Part shown: one piece after another, positions 1 through 8,821 of the stretch
Numbering within the stretch: the first letter of the stretch is position 1
Layout of the letters: each line of letters opens with the position of its first letter
Assembly: GCA_031409815.1 (NCBI GenBank)
Contig: JANNXV010000151.1
Location: forward strand, 1-39,465
Origin: JANLUX01 sp031409815
Lineage (GTDB): Bacteria; Bacteroidota; Bacteroidia; AKYH767-A; OLB10
DNA: 39,465 bases
Direction of reading: 5' to 3'
The notes under the pieces: generated by a model
The model's database searches: none
Told to the model about the DNA's origin: nothing
What the model saw: only the letters and a program-made list of their open reading frames with translations
Made by a program: the position numbers and the translations under genes

Positions 1-780
1 GAAGCCGGCTTTGGTGCAGATTTAGGTGCTGAAAAATTTATGGATATCAAATGTGGGTATGCAGGTTTGGAACCACATGCAATAGTTTTAGTTGTAACCA
101 TTCGTGCATTACGTCATCATGGTGGTGCTAAAAAAGATGAATACAATACGCCAAGTATTGATCGCGTAAAAAAAGGTTTCGAGAATTTGGAAAAGCATAT
201 TGAGAATTGCAAAAAGTTTGGAATTGTTCCGGTGGTTGCTATCAACAGTTTTTATAGTGACTCTGCCGAAGAAGTAAACTTTGTAATTAGCGAATGCGCC
301 AAACACAGTGTTAAAGCAGTGGTGTCTCATGGTTTTGCAAAAGGTGGCGAAGGCACAGTTGAATTGGCAAAAGCAGTTGTTGATGTAATTGAAAAAGGAG
401 TAAATAACTTTAAGCAATTGTATGACTGGAACCTTTCGGTGGAAGAAAAAATAAAAACAATCTCCACCGAAATTTATGGTGCTGATGATGTGGAATATTC
501 AAACACTGCCCGAATGCAGTTAAAAACCATTAAGGAACTTAATTTAGACAAGTTGCCGGTTTGTATGGCGAAAACACAAAAATCGCTAAGTGATAACGAA
601 ACAAAAATAGGCAGGCCGCGAAATTTTGTAATCAACGTTCGTGAATTTGAATTTGCTGCCGGTGCTGGTTTTATTATTCCCATTTTAGGTGAAATGATGC
701 GGATGCCGGGATTGCCTGCTATTCCTTCTTCTGAAAAAATGGATATTGATAATAGCGGCAGAATTACGGGTTTGTCTTAA
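1..780 (+). CDS. fhs: Formate-tetrahydrofolate ligase, C-terminal part (5' end outside window)
   Basis: This enzyme joins formate to tetrahydrofolate using ATP, giving 10-formyl-tetrahydrofolate for one-carbon metabolism in the cytoplasm. The reading frame is open from base 1, so the gene begins before the window; 259 residues are visible, a bit under half of the usual ~555. The visible part begins with EAGFGADLGAEKF and continues with KCGYAGLEPHAIVLVVTIRALRHHGG, both highly typical of the family, and ends near MRMPGLPAIPSSEKMDI, the usual C-terminal region. The last 17 bases overlap the convergent hydrolase gene. Identification is by family sequence memory and is firm; only the N-terminal P-loop part is unseen. 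Confidence 0.95.
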   Translation, partial: EAGFGADLGAEKFMDIKCGYAGLEPHAIVLVVTIRALRHHGGAKKDEYNTPSIDRVKKGFENLEKHIENCKKFGIVPVVAINSFYSDSAEEVNFVISECAKHSVKAVVSHGFAKGGEGTVELAKAVVDVIEKGVNNFKQLYDWNLSVEEKIKTISTEIYGADDVEYSNTARMQLKTIKELNLDKLPVCMAKTQKSLSDNETKIGRPRNFVINVREFEFAAGAGFIIPILGEMMRMPGLPAIPSSEKMDIDNSGRITGLS

Positions 781-1597
781 TTGACCTTTCTAATATTACT
801 TTCGAAATCTCGTCCGCTTTATGGTACAACCTGTGCCCTGTCTCCAATAATACAATGGAATTTTTATCCTTCAATCTTTTTTGAAAACGCTGACCTAATG
901 AAACCGGTATTATATTATCCTGCTTTCCAAAAAACATAATTAATTTAATCTTGCGTCTGTTAATATGTTTGGCTGCATCATTTAAAGCAGGTTTATAAAA
1001 ACGAAAAGTAAGCCACGTTCTGTAAACCAGTTTTCGAAATTCTTCTTGCGCTAATTTATCAAGCACAAATTCATGCACATTCTCGTGAATCAGCTTCCAT
1101 TTCAGCATCAAATCGTTAATTTTTAGCAACGGACCCGGATTTTTAACAATGCCTCGCAATATCATATTTCCTGGCAACGTATTACTCAGAAAGAAATATA
1201 GGGCATTACTTTTAAAACCGTCAGGAGCTAACAGAAACACTTCTGAAATGCGAGGACTCAGCTTTTGAATGATACCTAACACAATTTTACCACCGAAACT
1301 GTAACCCATTAATGAAAATTTAACCCGTTTGTTCTCCCACATGTATTTTTCAATCATCCGGGCCATAATGGTTAGTTCAAAAGCTGGTAAATGCATATCG
1401 AGCGAAAGCGCATGTTTTCCATGATAAAACAGATCAAAAGCAACAATGGTATATTTAGCTCCAAGGCTCGCTTCAAATACTTGAAAATCACTAGCATTCC
1501 TCCCAAAACCATGAAATGCAAACAACAGTTCAGGGCCCGATCCATAAGTTAGATAGGGCATTGTAAAATCCTGATAGGTAAGAAATGAATAATTCAT
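764..1597 (-). CDS. Alpha/beta hydrolase
   Basis: This is a soluble alpha/beta-hydrolase-fold enzyme of 277 residues with unknown substrate. The oxyanion-side motif HGFGRNASDF lies at residues 29-38, the nucleophile elbow GYSFGG puts the serine at 100, and the likely acid and base are Asp227 (GKQDNIIPV) and His255 (ETGHRLYH). I chose the ATG at 1597 because the frame upstream (to 1627) starts at a non-ATG codon and adds only a short tail unlike the family. No signal peptide is evident. The gene is divergent from carB, with an 82-bp gap, and convergent with fhs, overlapping its end by 17 bp. The general class is secure; esterase, thioesterase or C-C hydrolase cannot be separated from sequence. 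Confidence 0.85.
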   Translation of the reverse strand: MNYSFLTYQDFTMPYLTYGSGPELLFAFHGFGRNASDFQVFEASLGAKYTIVAFDLFYHGKHALSLDMHLPAFELTIMARMIEKYMWENKRVKFSLMGYSFGGKIVLGIIQKLSPRISEVFLLAPDGFKSNALYFFLSNTLPGNMILRGIVKNPGPLLKINDLMLKWKLIHENVHEFVLDKLAQEEFRKLVYRTWLTFRFYKPALNDAAKHINRRKIKLIMFFGKQDNIIPVSLGQRFQKRLKDKNSIVLLETGHRLYHKADEISKVILERSIKTNP

Positions 1598-1662
1598 TTG
1601 AATAGCAGCGGGTAAAATTACCTCCAATTATTAACAATGAACATTGCGGCAGGTGAAATCGT

Positions 1663-1670
1663 TATTTTCG
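1663..1670 (+). promoter_or_regulatory. Candidate -7 promoter element of carB
   Basis: TATTTTCG lies nine bases before the carB ATG. It matches the Bacteroidota -7 consensus TAnnTTTG at all but one defined position. The same variant word is found before trmB at 36702-36709. A -33 partner is not obvious. Confidence 0.4.
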
Positions 1671-1679
1671 CGCGAAGAA

Positions 1680-4493
1680 ATGAGAGATAAATCCATAAAA
1701 TCCGTCCTTATCATCGGCAGCGGTCCAATCATCATTGGTCAAGCCTGCGAATTTGATTACAGTGGTTCACAGGCTTCGCGTTCTTTAAAAGAAGAAGGCA
1801 TTGAAGTAACCCTTATAAACAGCAACCCTGCTACCATCATGACCGATCCGGTAACAGCAGATAATATTTACCTAAAACCACTTACGCGTAAATCAATTGC
1901 AGAGATTTTACAAAAACACAAGATTGATGCAGTGTTGCCAACAATGGGTGGGCAAACTGCGTTGAATTTATGCATTGAATGTGGCAAAGCAGGTTTATGG
2001 GAAAAGCATGGTGTAAAAATTATTGGTGTTGATATTGAAGCCATCAAAACAACTGAAGATCGCGAACGATTTCGTTTACGTATGCTTTCACTTAACGCAA
2101 AAGTTTGTAAAGGTCGCACAGCAACATCCTTTCTCGAAGGAAAAGAAATAGCACAGGAAATTGGTTTTCCGTTGGTGATTCGTCCTTCCTTTACCTTGGG
2201 AGGAACGGGTGGAGGTTTTGTGGAAGAACAAAAAGATTTTGATTTTGCATTGAACCGAGGATTGCATGCATCACCTACTCACGAAGTTTTAATTGAACAA
2301 AGCATCATGGGCTGGAAAGAATATGAGTTGGAACTTTTGCGTGATAATGTGGGTAATGTAATTATCATATGCTCAATCGAAAACTTCGACCCAATGGGAA
2401 TTCATACTGGCGATAGCATAACTGTTGCGCCTGCAATGACATTGAGCGACCGATGCTATCAGCAAATGCGCGATCTTGCTATCAAATGCATGAACGGCAT
2501 TGGTCAATTTGCCGGAGGATGTAATATTCAGTTTGCTGTAAATCCACAAGACGAAACTGAAATCATCGTAATTGAAATCAATCCACGTGTTTCCCGTTCA
2601 TCTGCACTTGCATCAAAAGCTACCGGTTACCCGATTGCAAAAATTGCAGCTAAACTTGCCATAGGTTATAATTTAGATGAATTAAAAAATCAAATCACCG
2701 GAAGCACTTCAGCATTTTTTGAACCTACTATTGACTATGTAATTGTTAAAGTTCCACGCTGGAATTTCGATAAATTCAAAGGAGCTGATCGCCACCTGGG
2801 TTTATCGATGAAATCGGTTGGCGAGGCAATGGGTATCGGACGCAGTTTTCAGGAAGCGCTGCAAAAAGCTTGTCAGAGTTTGGAGATAAAACGAAACGGA
2901 CTTGGTGCTGATGGACGTGAACTTACTAACCAGGATCAGATTTTAGAAAGTTTGAAACGTCCAAGTTGGAATCGTTTGTTTCATGTGTATGATGCTTTCA
3001 AATTAGGTATTCCGTTTAGTACAATTCAAAAACTCACACGCATAGATGCATGGTTCTTACATCAAATTGAAGAGATGGTAGAACTGGAAAAAGAAATTCA
3101 AAAGCACACTTTGGACTCGTTACCAAAAGATTTATTGTATGAAGCCAAACAAAAAGGTTATGCCGATCGTCAGATAGCACACTTAATCCGTTGTTTGGAA
3201 AGCCAGGTGTATAATAAACGTAAGGAGATGAACATCAATCGCGTTTATAAATTGGTTGACACCTGCGCTGCTGAATTTGAAGCACGCACTCCTTACTACT
3301 ACTCTACCTTTGAAATGGAAAACGAATCCATTGCGAGCAATAAAAAGAAAGTGATCATTTTGGGTTCAGGCCCCAATCGCATAGGGCAAGGAATTGAATT
3401 TGACTACAGTTGTGTGCACGGTGTTTTAGCAGCGAAAGAATGTGGCTATGAAACTATCATGATCAATTGCAATCCTGAAACGGTGTCAACTGATTTTGAC
3501 ATTGCGGACAAATTATATTTTGAGCCCGTTTTCTGGGAACATATTTACGACATCATCCAGCACGAAAAACCCGAAGGTGTAATTGTTCAATTAGGCGGAC
3601 AAACTGCTTTGAAACTGGCAGAGAAATTAAATAAGTACGGTATTAAAATTATCGGAACCAGTTACGAATCGTTAGATCTTGCTGAAGATCGCGGTAGCTT
3701 TTCAACACTATTAAAAGATTTAAAAATCCCCTATCCAAAGTTTGGTGTGATAGAAGATGCTGATCAGGCAGTTGGTTTATCACGACAGTTAGGATTTCCA
3801 TTGCTCGTTCGTCCATCTTATGTACTTGGCGGACAAAGCATGAAAATTGTTATCAATGAACAAGAGTTAGAAAAACATGTTGTTGATCTGATCAAAGACT
3901 TTCCCGGCAATAAGGTATTGCTCGATAATTTTTTAGAACATGCTATAGAAGCAGAGGCTGATGCAATTTGTGATGGAGAGGATGTATACATTCTCGGTGT
4001 GATGGAGCACATCGAACCCGCAGGAATTCACAGTGGCGACAGCAATGCGGTGCTACCTCCTTTTGATTTAAGCGACCATGTTCTAAAGCAAATTGACGAA
4101 CACACTCGCAAAATTGCAATCGCAATGCAAGTAAAAGGATTGATCAATATTCAGTTTGCAATCAAAGATGAAGTGGTGTATGTGATTGAAGCCAATCCTC
4201 GCGCATCGCGCACTGTTCCATTCATTGCCAAAGCGTATGAAGAGCCTTATGTAAACTATGCAACCAAAGTAATGTTGGGTGCCAAAAAAGTTAAAGATTT
4301 TAAATTCAATCCGAAGAAACATGGTTATGCCATAAAAATTCCGGTGTTCTCATTTGATAAATTTCAAGATGTAAATAAAGAATTAGGCCCCGAAATGAAA
4401 TCAACAGGCGAAGCCATTTACTTTATTGAAGATCTGGAAGATGATTTCTTTGTACAAGTTTATGGCGAGCGGAATTTGTATTTGAGCAGATGA
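1680..4493 (+). CDS. carB: Carbamoyl-phosphate synthase large subunit, lacking the allosteric domain
   Basis: It makes carbamoyl phosphate from bicarbonate, ammonia (from CarA) and two ATP for pyrimidine and arginine synthesis. Both ATP-grasp halves are present: the first opens with SVLIIGSGPIIIGQACEFDY and the second, near residue 550, with VIILGSGPNRIGQGIEFDY. Between them is the helical oligomerization region (around DGRELTNQDQILESL). The protein stops at 937 residues right after the second ATP-grasp region (ending VYGERNLYLSR), where E. coli CarB (1073 residues) continues into the MGS-like domain that binds UMP, IMP and ornithine. ATG 1680 is preferred over a TTG at 1644 because the protein then begins MRDKSIKSVLIIG, as in relatives. 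No carA is in the window. Shorter CarB forms are, as I recall, common in Bacteroidota, so this need not be a truncation. Confidence 0.95.
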   Translation: MRDKSIKSVLIIGSGPIIIGQACEFDYSGSQASRSLKEEGIEVTLINSNPATIMTDPVTADNIYLKPLTRKSIAEILQKHKIDAVLPTMGGQTALNLCIECGKAGLWEKHGVKIIGVDIEAIKTTEDRERFRLRMLSLNAKVCKGRTATSFLEGKEIAQEIGFPLVIRPSFTLGGTGGGFVEEQKDFDFALNRGLHASPTHEVLIEQSIMGWKEYELELLRDNVGNVIIICSIENFDPMGIHTGDSITVAPAMTLSDRCYQQMRDLAIKCMNGIGQFAGGCNIQFAVNPQDETEIIVIEINPRVSRSSALASKATGYPIAKIAAKLAIGYNLDELKNQITGSTSAFFEPTIDYVIVKVPRWNFDKFKGADRHLGLSMKSVGEAMGIGRSFQEALQKACQSLEIKRNGLGADGRELTNQDQILESLKRPSWNRLFHVYDAFKLGIPFSTIQKLTRIDAWFLHQIEEMVELEKEIQKHTLDSLPKDLLYEAKQKGYADRQIAHLIRCLESQVYNKRKEMNINRVYKLVDTCAAEFEARTPYYYSTFEMENESIASNKKKVIILGSGPNRIGQGIEFDYSCVHGVLAAKECGYETIMINCNPETVSTDFDIADKLYFEPVFWEHIYDIIQHEKPEGVIVQLGGQTALKLAEKLNKYGIKIIGTSYESLDLAEDRGSFSTLLKDLKIPYPKFGVIEDADQAVGLSRQLGFPLLVRPSYVLGGQSMKIVINEQELEKHVVDLIKDFPGNKVLLDNFLEHAIEAEADAICDGEDVYILGVMEHIEPAGIHSGDSNAVLPPFDLSDHVLKQIDEHTRKIAIAMQVKGLINIQFAIKDEVVYVIEANPRASRTVPFIAKAYEEPYVNYATKVMLGAKKVKDFKFNPKKHGYAIKIPVFSFDKFQDVNKELGPEMKSTGEAIYFIEDLEDDFFVQVYGERNLYLSR

Positions 4494-4537
4494 TTCGACC
4501 TAAACTTTATTTAAAATGCAATACTTAATTTTAACAC

Positions 4538-4831
4538 ATGATTTCACAATCAGAAATAATCAAACGTATTTCAGAAAACAAACACATTTTGAAAAACAAA
4601 TTCGGAGTGGAGAAAATTGGAATTTTTGGCTCATACGCAAAAAACAATTTCACAGAAGCCAGTGATATTGACGTGCTCATTGAGTTGAAAGAACAGAAAT
4701 ACGATTTTTGGGTTGCTGTTAAATTATTTTTAGAAAGTTTATTAGGTAAACCGGTTGATTTAATTGCTACCGGTTCACATCTGCGAAAAGGATTTCTTAC
4801 AACAATAAATAAAGACATTATTTATGTCTAA
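4538..4831 (+). CDS. mntA: MntA-type nucleotidyltransferase antitoxin
   Basis: This is a minimal nucleotidyltransferase of 97 residues. The pol-beta-type active site is clear: GSYAKNNFTEASDIDVLIEL gives the GS at 31-32 and the two metal-binding aspartates at 43 and 45, with a third likely at Asp74 (GKPVDLIATG). In the MntA/HepT family the MntA enzyme transfers AMP to tyrosine of the partner HEPN ribonuclease and so neutralizes it. The gene overlaps the following HepT-like gene by 8 bp, the usual arrangement. It starts 44 bp after carB and may have its own promoter. Whether it works as an antitoxin here is inferred from family and pairing. Confidence 0.85.
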   Translation: MISQSEIIKRISENKHILKNKFGVEKIGIFGSYAKNNFTEASDIDVLIELKEQKYDFWVAVKLFLESLLGKPVDLIATGSHLRKGFLTTINKDIIYV

Positions 4832-5195
4832 CGATAAAGAAATACTTCACGACCTTTTTTCATCGGTCAATCAATCAATAGATTTAATTATTGAACGATT
4901 TTTAAAAATCAAGGATGCTAATGATTTTACTTCAGGTGCTAATGGATTAGAAACATTGGATGCTATTTCAATGCGTTTACAATTTATTGGTGAGTCTTTA
5001 AAAAAGGTAGAAAAGTTTGACAAGATTTTTTTTGAATCCTATCCCGAAACAGATTGGAGCAAAATTATAAACCTCCGTGATTTCATATCTCATCATTACG
5101 ATATGCTGAATCACGAAATAATCTTCGACATCTGCAAAGAACATATCCCAAAATTGAAAATTCAAATTGAAAAAATTATTAAGGAGTTTAATTAA
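4824..5195 (+). CDS. hepT: HepT-like HEPN ribonuclease toxin (DUF86 family)
   Basis: This 123-residue mostly helical protein belongs to the HEPN/DUF86 family. The catalytic motif RDFISHHYD (residues 85-93) fits the Rx4-6H HEPN ribonuclease motif, and Tyr92 just after it corresponds to the tyrosine that MntA modifies in characterized pairs. It overlaps the nucleotidyltransferase gene by 8 bp, so the two are almost surely co-translated as a type VII-like toxin-antitoxin pair. The active motif looks intact. The RNA target is unknown. Some DUF86 proteins have unclear roles, so toxicity is an inference. Confidence 0.82.
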   Translation: MSNDKEILHDLFSSVNQSIDLIIERFLKIKDANDFTSGANGLETLDAISMRLQFIGESLKKVEKFDKIFFESYPETDWSKIINLRDFISHHYDMLNHEIIFDICKEHIPKLKIQIEKIIKEFN

Positions 5196-5256
5196 AATGG
5201 ATTTGAACTTTTAAAACACAAATCAGAAAGAGAGATTATTAATTAGAATTTGATTC

Positions 5257-6048
5257 ATGCAAGAACGCCACACAAACCGTTTACAATATTTTGATGAACA
5301 GGCTTACACTACCGAGAAGTATGTAATACCTTTTATCAACCAGGTGAAGCCTGTAAACGGCAACATGCACATTCTTGAAATAGGTTGTGGTGAAGCAGGC
5401 AATCTTTTACCGTTTCTGCAAATGGGTTGTACCTGCATTGGTATTGATATGTCAGATTTTAAAGTAAACATTGCGCGTGAAATTTTTGCCAAACGTAAAG
5501 AAGGAAAAAAACTGACATTGATTGTTGATGATATTTTCAATCGTGTAGGTGAATTAGGTGGTTCGTTTGATCTGATCATTATACGTGACACACTAGAACA
5601 CATTCATGGGCACGAAAAATTTATGCAGGATGTAAAACAATTTTTAAAACCGGACGGAAAAATATTTTTGGGGTTTCCTCCCTGGCAAAATCCATTTGGC
5701 GGACATCAGCAAATTGCAGAAAGCAAAATCATATCCAAAGTTCCGTTCTTTCATTTGTTACCTAAACCCATCTATTTGGGCATCTTAAAACTATTTGGCG
5801 AGTCGCAAAGTTCCATTGACGAATTATTAAATATCCGTTCTACACGAATTACTATCGGGCAGTTTTTAAGTATGATGAAACGATTGAATTATAAAATCGA
5901 TATCGAACAACTCTATTTCATCAATCCTAATTATGAAGTAAAGTTTAAACTGAAACCTCGTTTACAGGCAAAGTGGATTACATCTATACCATATATGCGT
6001 AACTTTTTTGTGACAACCTGCTATTATTTAGTTTCACCAAAAATTTAA
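5257..6048 (+). CDS. Class I SAM-dependent methyltransferase
   Basis: This 263-residue cytoplasmic protein carries SAM-binding motif I as HILEIGCGEAGNLLPFL (residues 38-54), an acidic residue after the second strand (GIDMSD, 62-67), a DDIF motif at 91-94 and a post-motif DTLEHI (111-116). The C-terminal region includes GFPPWQNPFGGHQQ, seen in Bacteroidota relatives of unknown substrate. The ATG at 5257 is the first in frame and sits after AGAATTTG at 5245-5252, one base off the -7 consensus. The next gene begins three bases after its stop, suggesting one transcript. The substrate is unknown; lipid or glycan modification is possible given the region but is not shown. Confidence 0.8.
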   Translation: MQERHTNRLQYFDEQAYTTEKYVIPFINQVKPVNGNMHILEIGCGEAGNLLPFLQMGCTCIGIDMSDFKVNIAREIFAKRKEGKKLTLIVDDIFNRVGELGGSFDLIIIRDTLEHIHGHEKFMQDVKQFLKPDGKIFLGFPPWQNPFGGHQQIAESKIISKVPFFHLLPKPIYLGILKLFGESQSSIDELLNIRSTRITIGQFLSMMKRLNYKIDIEQLYFINPNYEVKFKLKPRLQAKWITSIPYMRNFFVTTCYYLVSPKI

Positions 6049-6051
6049 TTC

Positions 6052-6288
6052 ATGAGTGATATTCTGTTAGTCATCATTGCATTAATACTGCTTTCAGGTA
6101 TACTGAGAAGAATTATTTTTTACAGCATACGCAAGTCCTTTCAAAAAGCAGCAGAAGATTTTAATAAATCAAATAGTGGATTTAATTCAGACATCAAAAA
6201 TCAAAAAGCCTTTTGGAGTAATAAAAATACAAAGAAAAATATCAACAACAGTGCAGGTGATTACGTTGACTACGAGGAAATAAAATGA
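6052..6288 (+). CDS. Small membrane protein, DUF4834-like
   Basis: This 78-residue protein has one N-terminal membrane segment (about residues 4-24, LLVIIALILLSGILRRIIFY) followed by a basic and then a polar tail rich in Asn, Lys and Ser. The layout resembles the small DUF4834 proteins that are widespread in Bacteroidota and often lie beside methyltransferase or YfhO genes. It starts three bases after the methyltransferase stop, so co-transcription is likely. No function is known. The DUF assignment rests on layout and context rather than on distinctive motifs. Confidence 0.6.
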   Translation: MSDILLVIIALILLSGILRRIIFYSIRKSFQKAAEDFNKSNSGFNSDIKNQKAFWSNKNTKKNINNSAGDYVDYEEIK

Positions 6289-6351
6289 TTTAATACTATA
6301 AATCGCTTGCTTTAACGCACTAAAAAAAACTACAATAAAAACCCTATACTA

Positions 6352-8748
6352 ATGTTTAAAAAACTCATCCCTCACTTAATTGCTGTTGTACTATTTGCCT
6401 TGATTGCCTTGGTTTATTGTGCTCCGGTTTTAAGTGGCAAAAAACTTTCGCAGCACGATATGAGTGTATCATTGGGCTCTTCAAAAGAAGCTGATGATTT
6501 TCGTGCAAAAACAGGTATTGATCCCCTTTGGAGCAATAATATGTTCAGCGGAATGCCAATGTATCTTACTACCACAGTTATTCACGAAAACATTTTTAAG
6601 TACATCTACAAAATAAGCACGCTAGGGTTACCTGATCCGGCTAACTTAATTTTTTTGTACCTGCTTGGTTTTTACATTTTGCTTTGTGCTCTTAAATTAG
6701 ATCAGCGACTTGCCATTGCGGGAGCCATTGCTTATGCTTTCTCCTCTTACTTTTTTATTATTATACAGGCAGGGCACGTTACCAAAGCAATGGCACTTGC
6801 ATTTGTTCCGATTATGGTTGCCGGCATTCTATTGTGCTATAAAAAAGAATATACCAAAGGATTTATGCTGGCAGTAATTGGAATGGGTTTAGAGATTTAT
6901 AGCAACCATCTTCAAATCACCTACTACACTATTATGGCAATGATACTACTTGTTATTTGCTATTTTATTGATGCTATTCGTAATAAACAATTACCAGCTT
7001 TTTTCAAGAGCTCAGCAATTGTAACTGCAGCTGCAGTATTGGCGATACTCCCCAACATAACAACTATTTATTCTGTTTATGACTATGGCAAATTCAGCAC
7101 ACGAGGCCCCTCAGAATTAACTGAGAAAAAAGTTTCGGATGGTTTAGATATTGGTTACGCTACCGATTGGAGCTATGGTATTGCAGAAACAATGACCCTG
7201 CTCATTCCCGATTTTATGGGCGGTGCCTCGCAAACTGAACTAGATAAAAAATCTGCTACTTATCAGGCATTAGTTCAAAACGCGGGCGAAGGACAAGCAC
7301 AGCAATTTATAAAACAAGCCCCATTGTATTGGGGCGATCAACCCATTACATCAGGACCAACTTATGCTGGTGCTATAATTATCTTCTTATTTGTCTTAGG
7401 TTTATTTTTGGTAAAAGAAATTGACAAATGGTGGTTGCTTGCAGCAACTATTCTTTCAATACTTCTGGCATGGGGTAAAAATTTTCAGTTTTTTACTGAT
7501 ATTTTCTTCAACCACTTTCCAGGTTATAATAAGTTTCGTGCTGTTAGTATGACATTAGCGCTTGCGGAATTTACATTACCCTTATTAGGCCTATTAGGCT
7601 TGAAAAAAGTGCTGGATGGCAGTGTTTCCGCTGCCGACAGTAAAAAGGCGATTTTGCGTTCAACTTATATCACGGGTGGTATTTGTTTGGTATTATTAAT
7701 GCTTCCTTCGTTATTTGGTTTAGGAGGTAAGGTAGACGAGAACTTTAAAGAATATCCCTGGTTGATTGAAGCGCTGAAACAAGATCGTGCTACAGCCATG
7801 CGAGTAGATGCATTCCGATCATTGTTTTTTATTGTGGCGGCTGCTCTGCTGATTTATTTTACATTACAAAATAAAATTCAAAAAAACGTACTCTATATTT
7901 CATTGGGAGCATTATTGCTTCTTGATATGTGGACCGTAAATAAACGATACTTGAACAATACGAATTTTGTGGCAGGCGGCAAAGTAGAGAATCCATTTAC
8001 ACCAACACCGGCCGATGAACAAATTTTAAAAGACCCCGATCCTAATTTTAAAGTGATGAACACGACAGTAAGTACTTTCAACGATGCAAGTACTTCCTTT
8101 TTCCATAAATCAATTGGTGGTTATCATGGCGCTAAAATGAAGCGTTATCAGGAATTGATTGAATACCAAATCAGCAAAAACAATATGCAGGTGCTGAACA
8201 TGCTTAACACCAAATATTTTATTGTTCAGCCCCAAGGCGCACAGCAACCAGTGGCTCAAATGAATCCGGGTGCTTTAGGCCATGCATGGTTTGTAAAAGA
8301 AATAAAATGGGTTGCTAATGCTGATAGTGAAATAAATGCGTTAACCGGTTTTGATCCGAAGAATACTGTAATCATCGACAACAGATTTAAAAATCAGTTA
8401 GTCGGATTTAATATGCAGTTCGATTCTACTGCAACCATTTCCTTAACTAAATATCAGCCCAATCAAGTGGACTACAAAACCACAGCAAATAACGAACAAC
8501 TATCAGTTTTCTCCGAAATATATTATGAACACGGATGGCAAGGATATATTGATGGAAAAAAAGCGGATCATTTTCGGGTAAATTATGTGTTAAGAGGCAT
8601 GCGAGTACCTGCTGGCTCACACGAGATTCAATTTAAGTTCGAACCTCAGGTTTATTATGCAACACAAAAAGTAGCCCTTGCCGGCTCCTCCTTAATTGTG
8701 TTATTAATTGTTGGGCTTTCTATTATGGGTTTGAAGAAAAAGGAATAG
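6352..8748 (+). CDS. YfhO-family polytopic membrane protein
   Basis: This 798-residue inner-membrane protein starts with a membrane segment (HLIAVVLFALIALVYCAPVL) and has roughly a dozen hydrophobic segments to about residue 520, then a large exported domain and a last membrane segment near 775-792. It has the YfhO hallmarks: DPLWSNNMFSGMPMY near residue 57 and the C-terminal HGWQGYIDGKKADHFRVNY followed by VPAGSHEIQFKFEP. YfhO proteins of Gram-positives are tied to glycosylation of surface polymers with lipid-linked sugars; in Bacteroidota the role is not defined. The gene heads the surface-glycan region. The ATG at 6352 gives a good N-terminal membrane segment. Confidence 0.88.
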   Translation: MFKKLIPHLIAVVLFALIALVYCAPVLSGKKLSQHDMSVSLGSSKEADDFRAKTGIDPLWSNNMFSGMPMYLTTTVIHENIFKYIYKISTLGLPDPANLIFLYLLGFYILLCALKLDQRLAIAGAIAYAFSSYFFIIIQAGHVTKAMALAFVPIMVAGILLCYKKEYTKGFMLAVIGMGLEIYSNHLQITYYTIMAMILLVICYFIDAIRNKQLPAFFKSSAIVTAAAVLAILPNITTIYSVYDYGKFSTRGPSELTEKKVSDGLDIGYATDWSYGIAETMTLLIPDFMGGASQTELDKKSATYQALVQNAGEGQAQQFIKQAPLYWGDQPITSGPTYAGAIIIFLFVLGLFLVKEIDKWWLLAATILSILLAWGKNFQFFTDIFFNHFPGYNKFRAVSMTLALAEFTLPLLGLLGLKKVLDGSVSAADSKKAILRSTYITGGICLVLLMLPSLFGLGGKVDENFKEYPWLIEALKQDRATAMRVDAFRSLFFIVAAALLIYFTLQNKIQKNVLYISLGALLLLDMWTVNKRYLNNTNFVAGGKVENPFTPTPADEQILKDPDPNFKVMNTTVSTFNDASTSFFHKSIGGYHGAKMKRYQELIEYQISKNNMQVLNMLNTKYFIVQPQGAQQPVAQMNPGALGHAWFVKEIKWVANADSEINALTGFDPKNTVIIDNRFKNQLVGFNMQFDSTATISLTKYQPNQVDYKTTANNEQLSVFSEIYYEHGWQGYIDGKKADHFRVNYVLRGMRVPAGSHEIQFKFEPQVYYATQKVALAGSSLIVLLIVGLSIMGLKKKE

Positions 8749-8817
8749 AACACTGATGGAACGGATTTGCGCTGACTAATCCGTTTTTAGTTGCCTCATC
8801 CGTATCATCCGAGTTCT
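8747..8817. repeat. Imperfect inverted repeat, GGAT/ATCC family
   Basis: The arm AGAACACTGATGGAACGG and the facing arm ATCCGTATCATCCGAGTTCT form an imperfect inverted pair in the gap between the convergent yfhO and GT2 genes. The same words (ATCCGTGT, TCCG, GTTC) recur at 21038-21155, so this is a dispersed intergenic family and not a simple terminator. Confidence 0.5.
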
Positions 8818-8821
8818 AATA

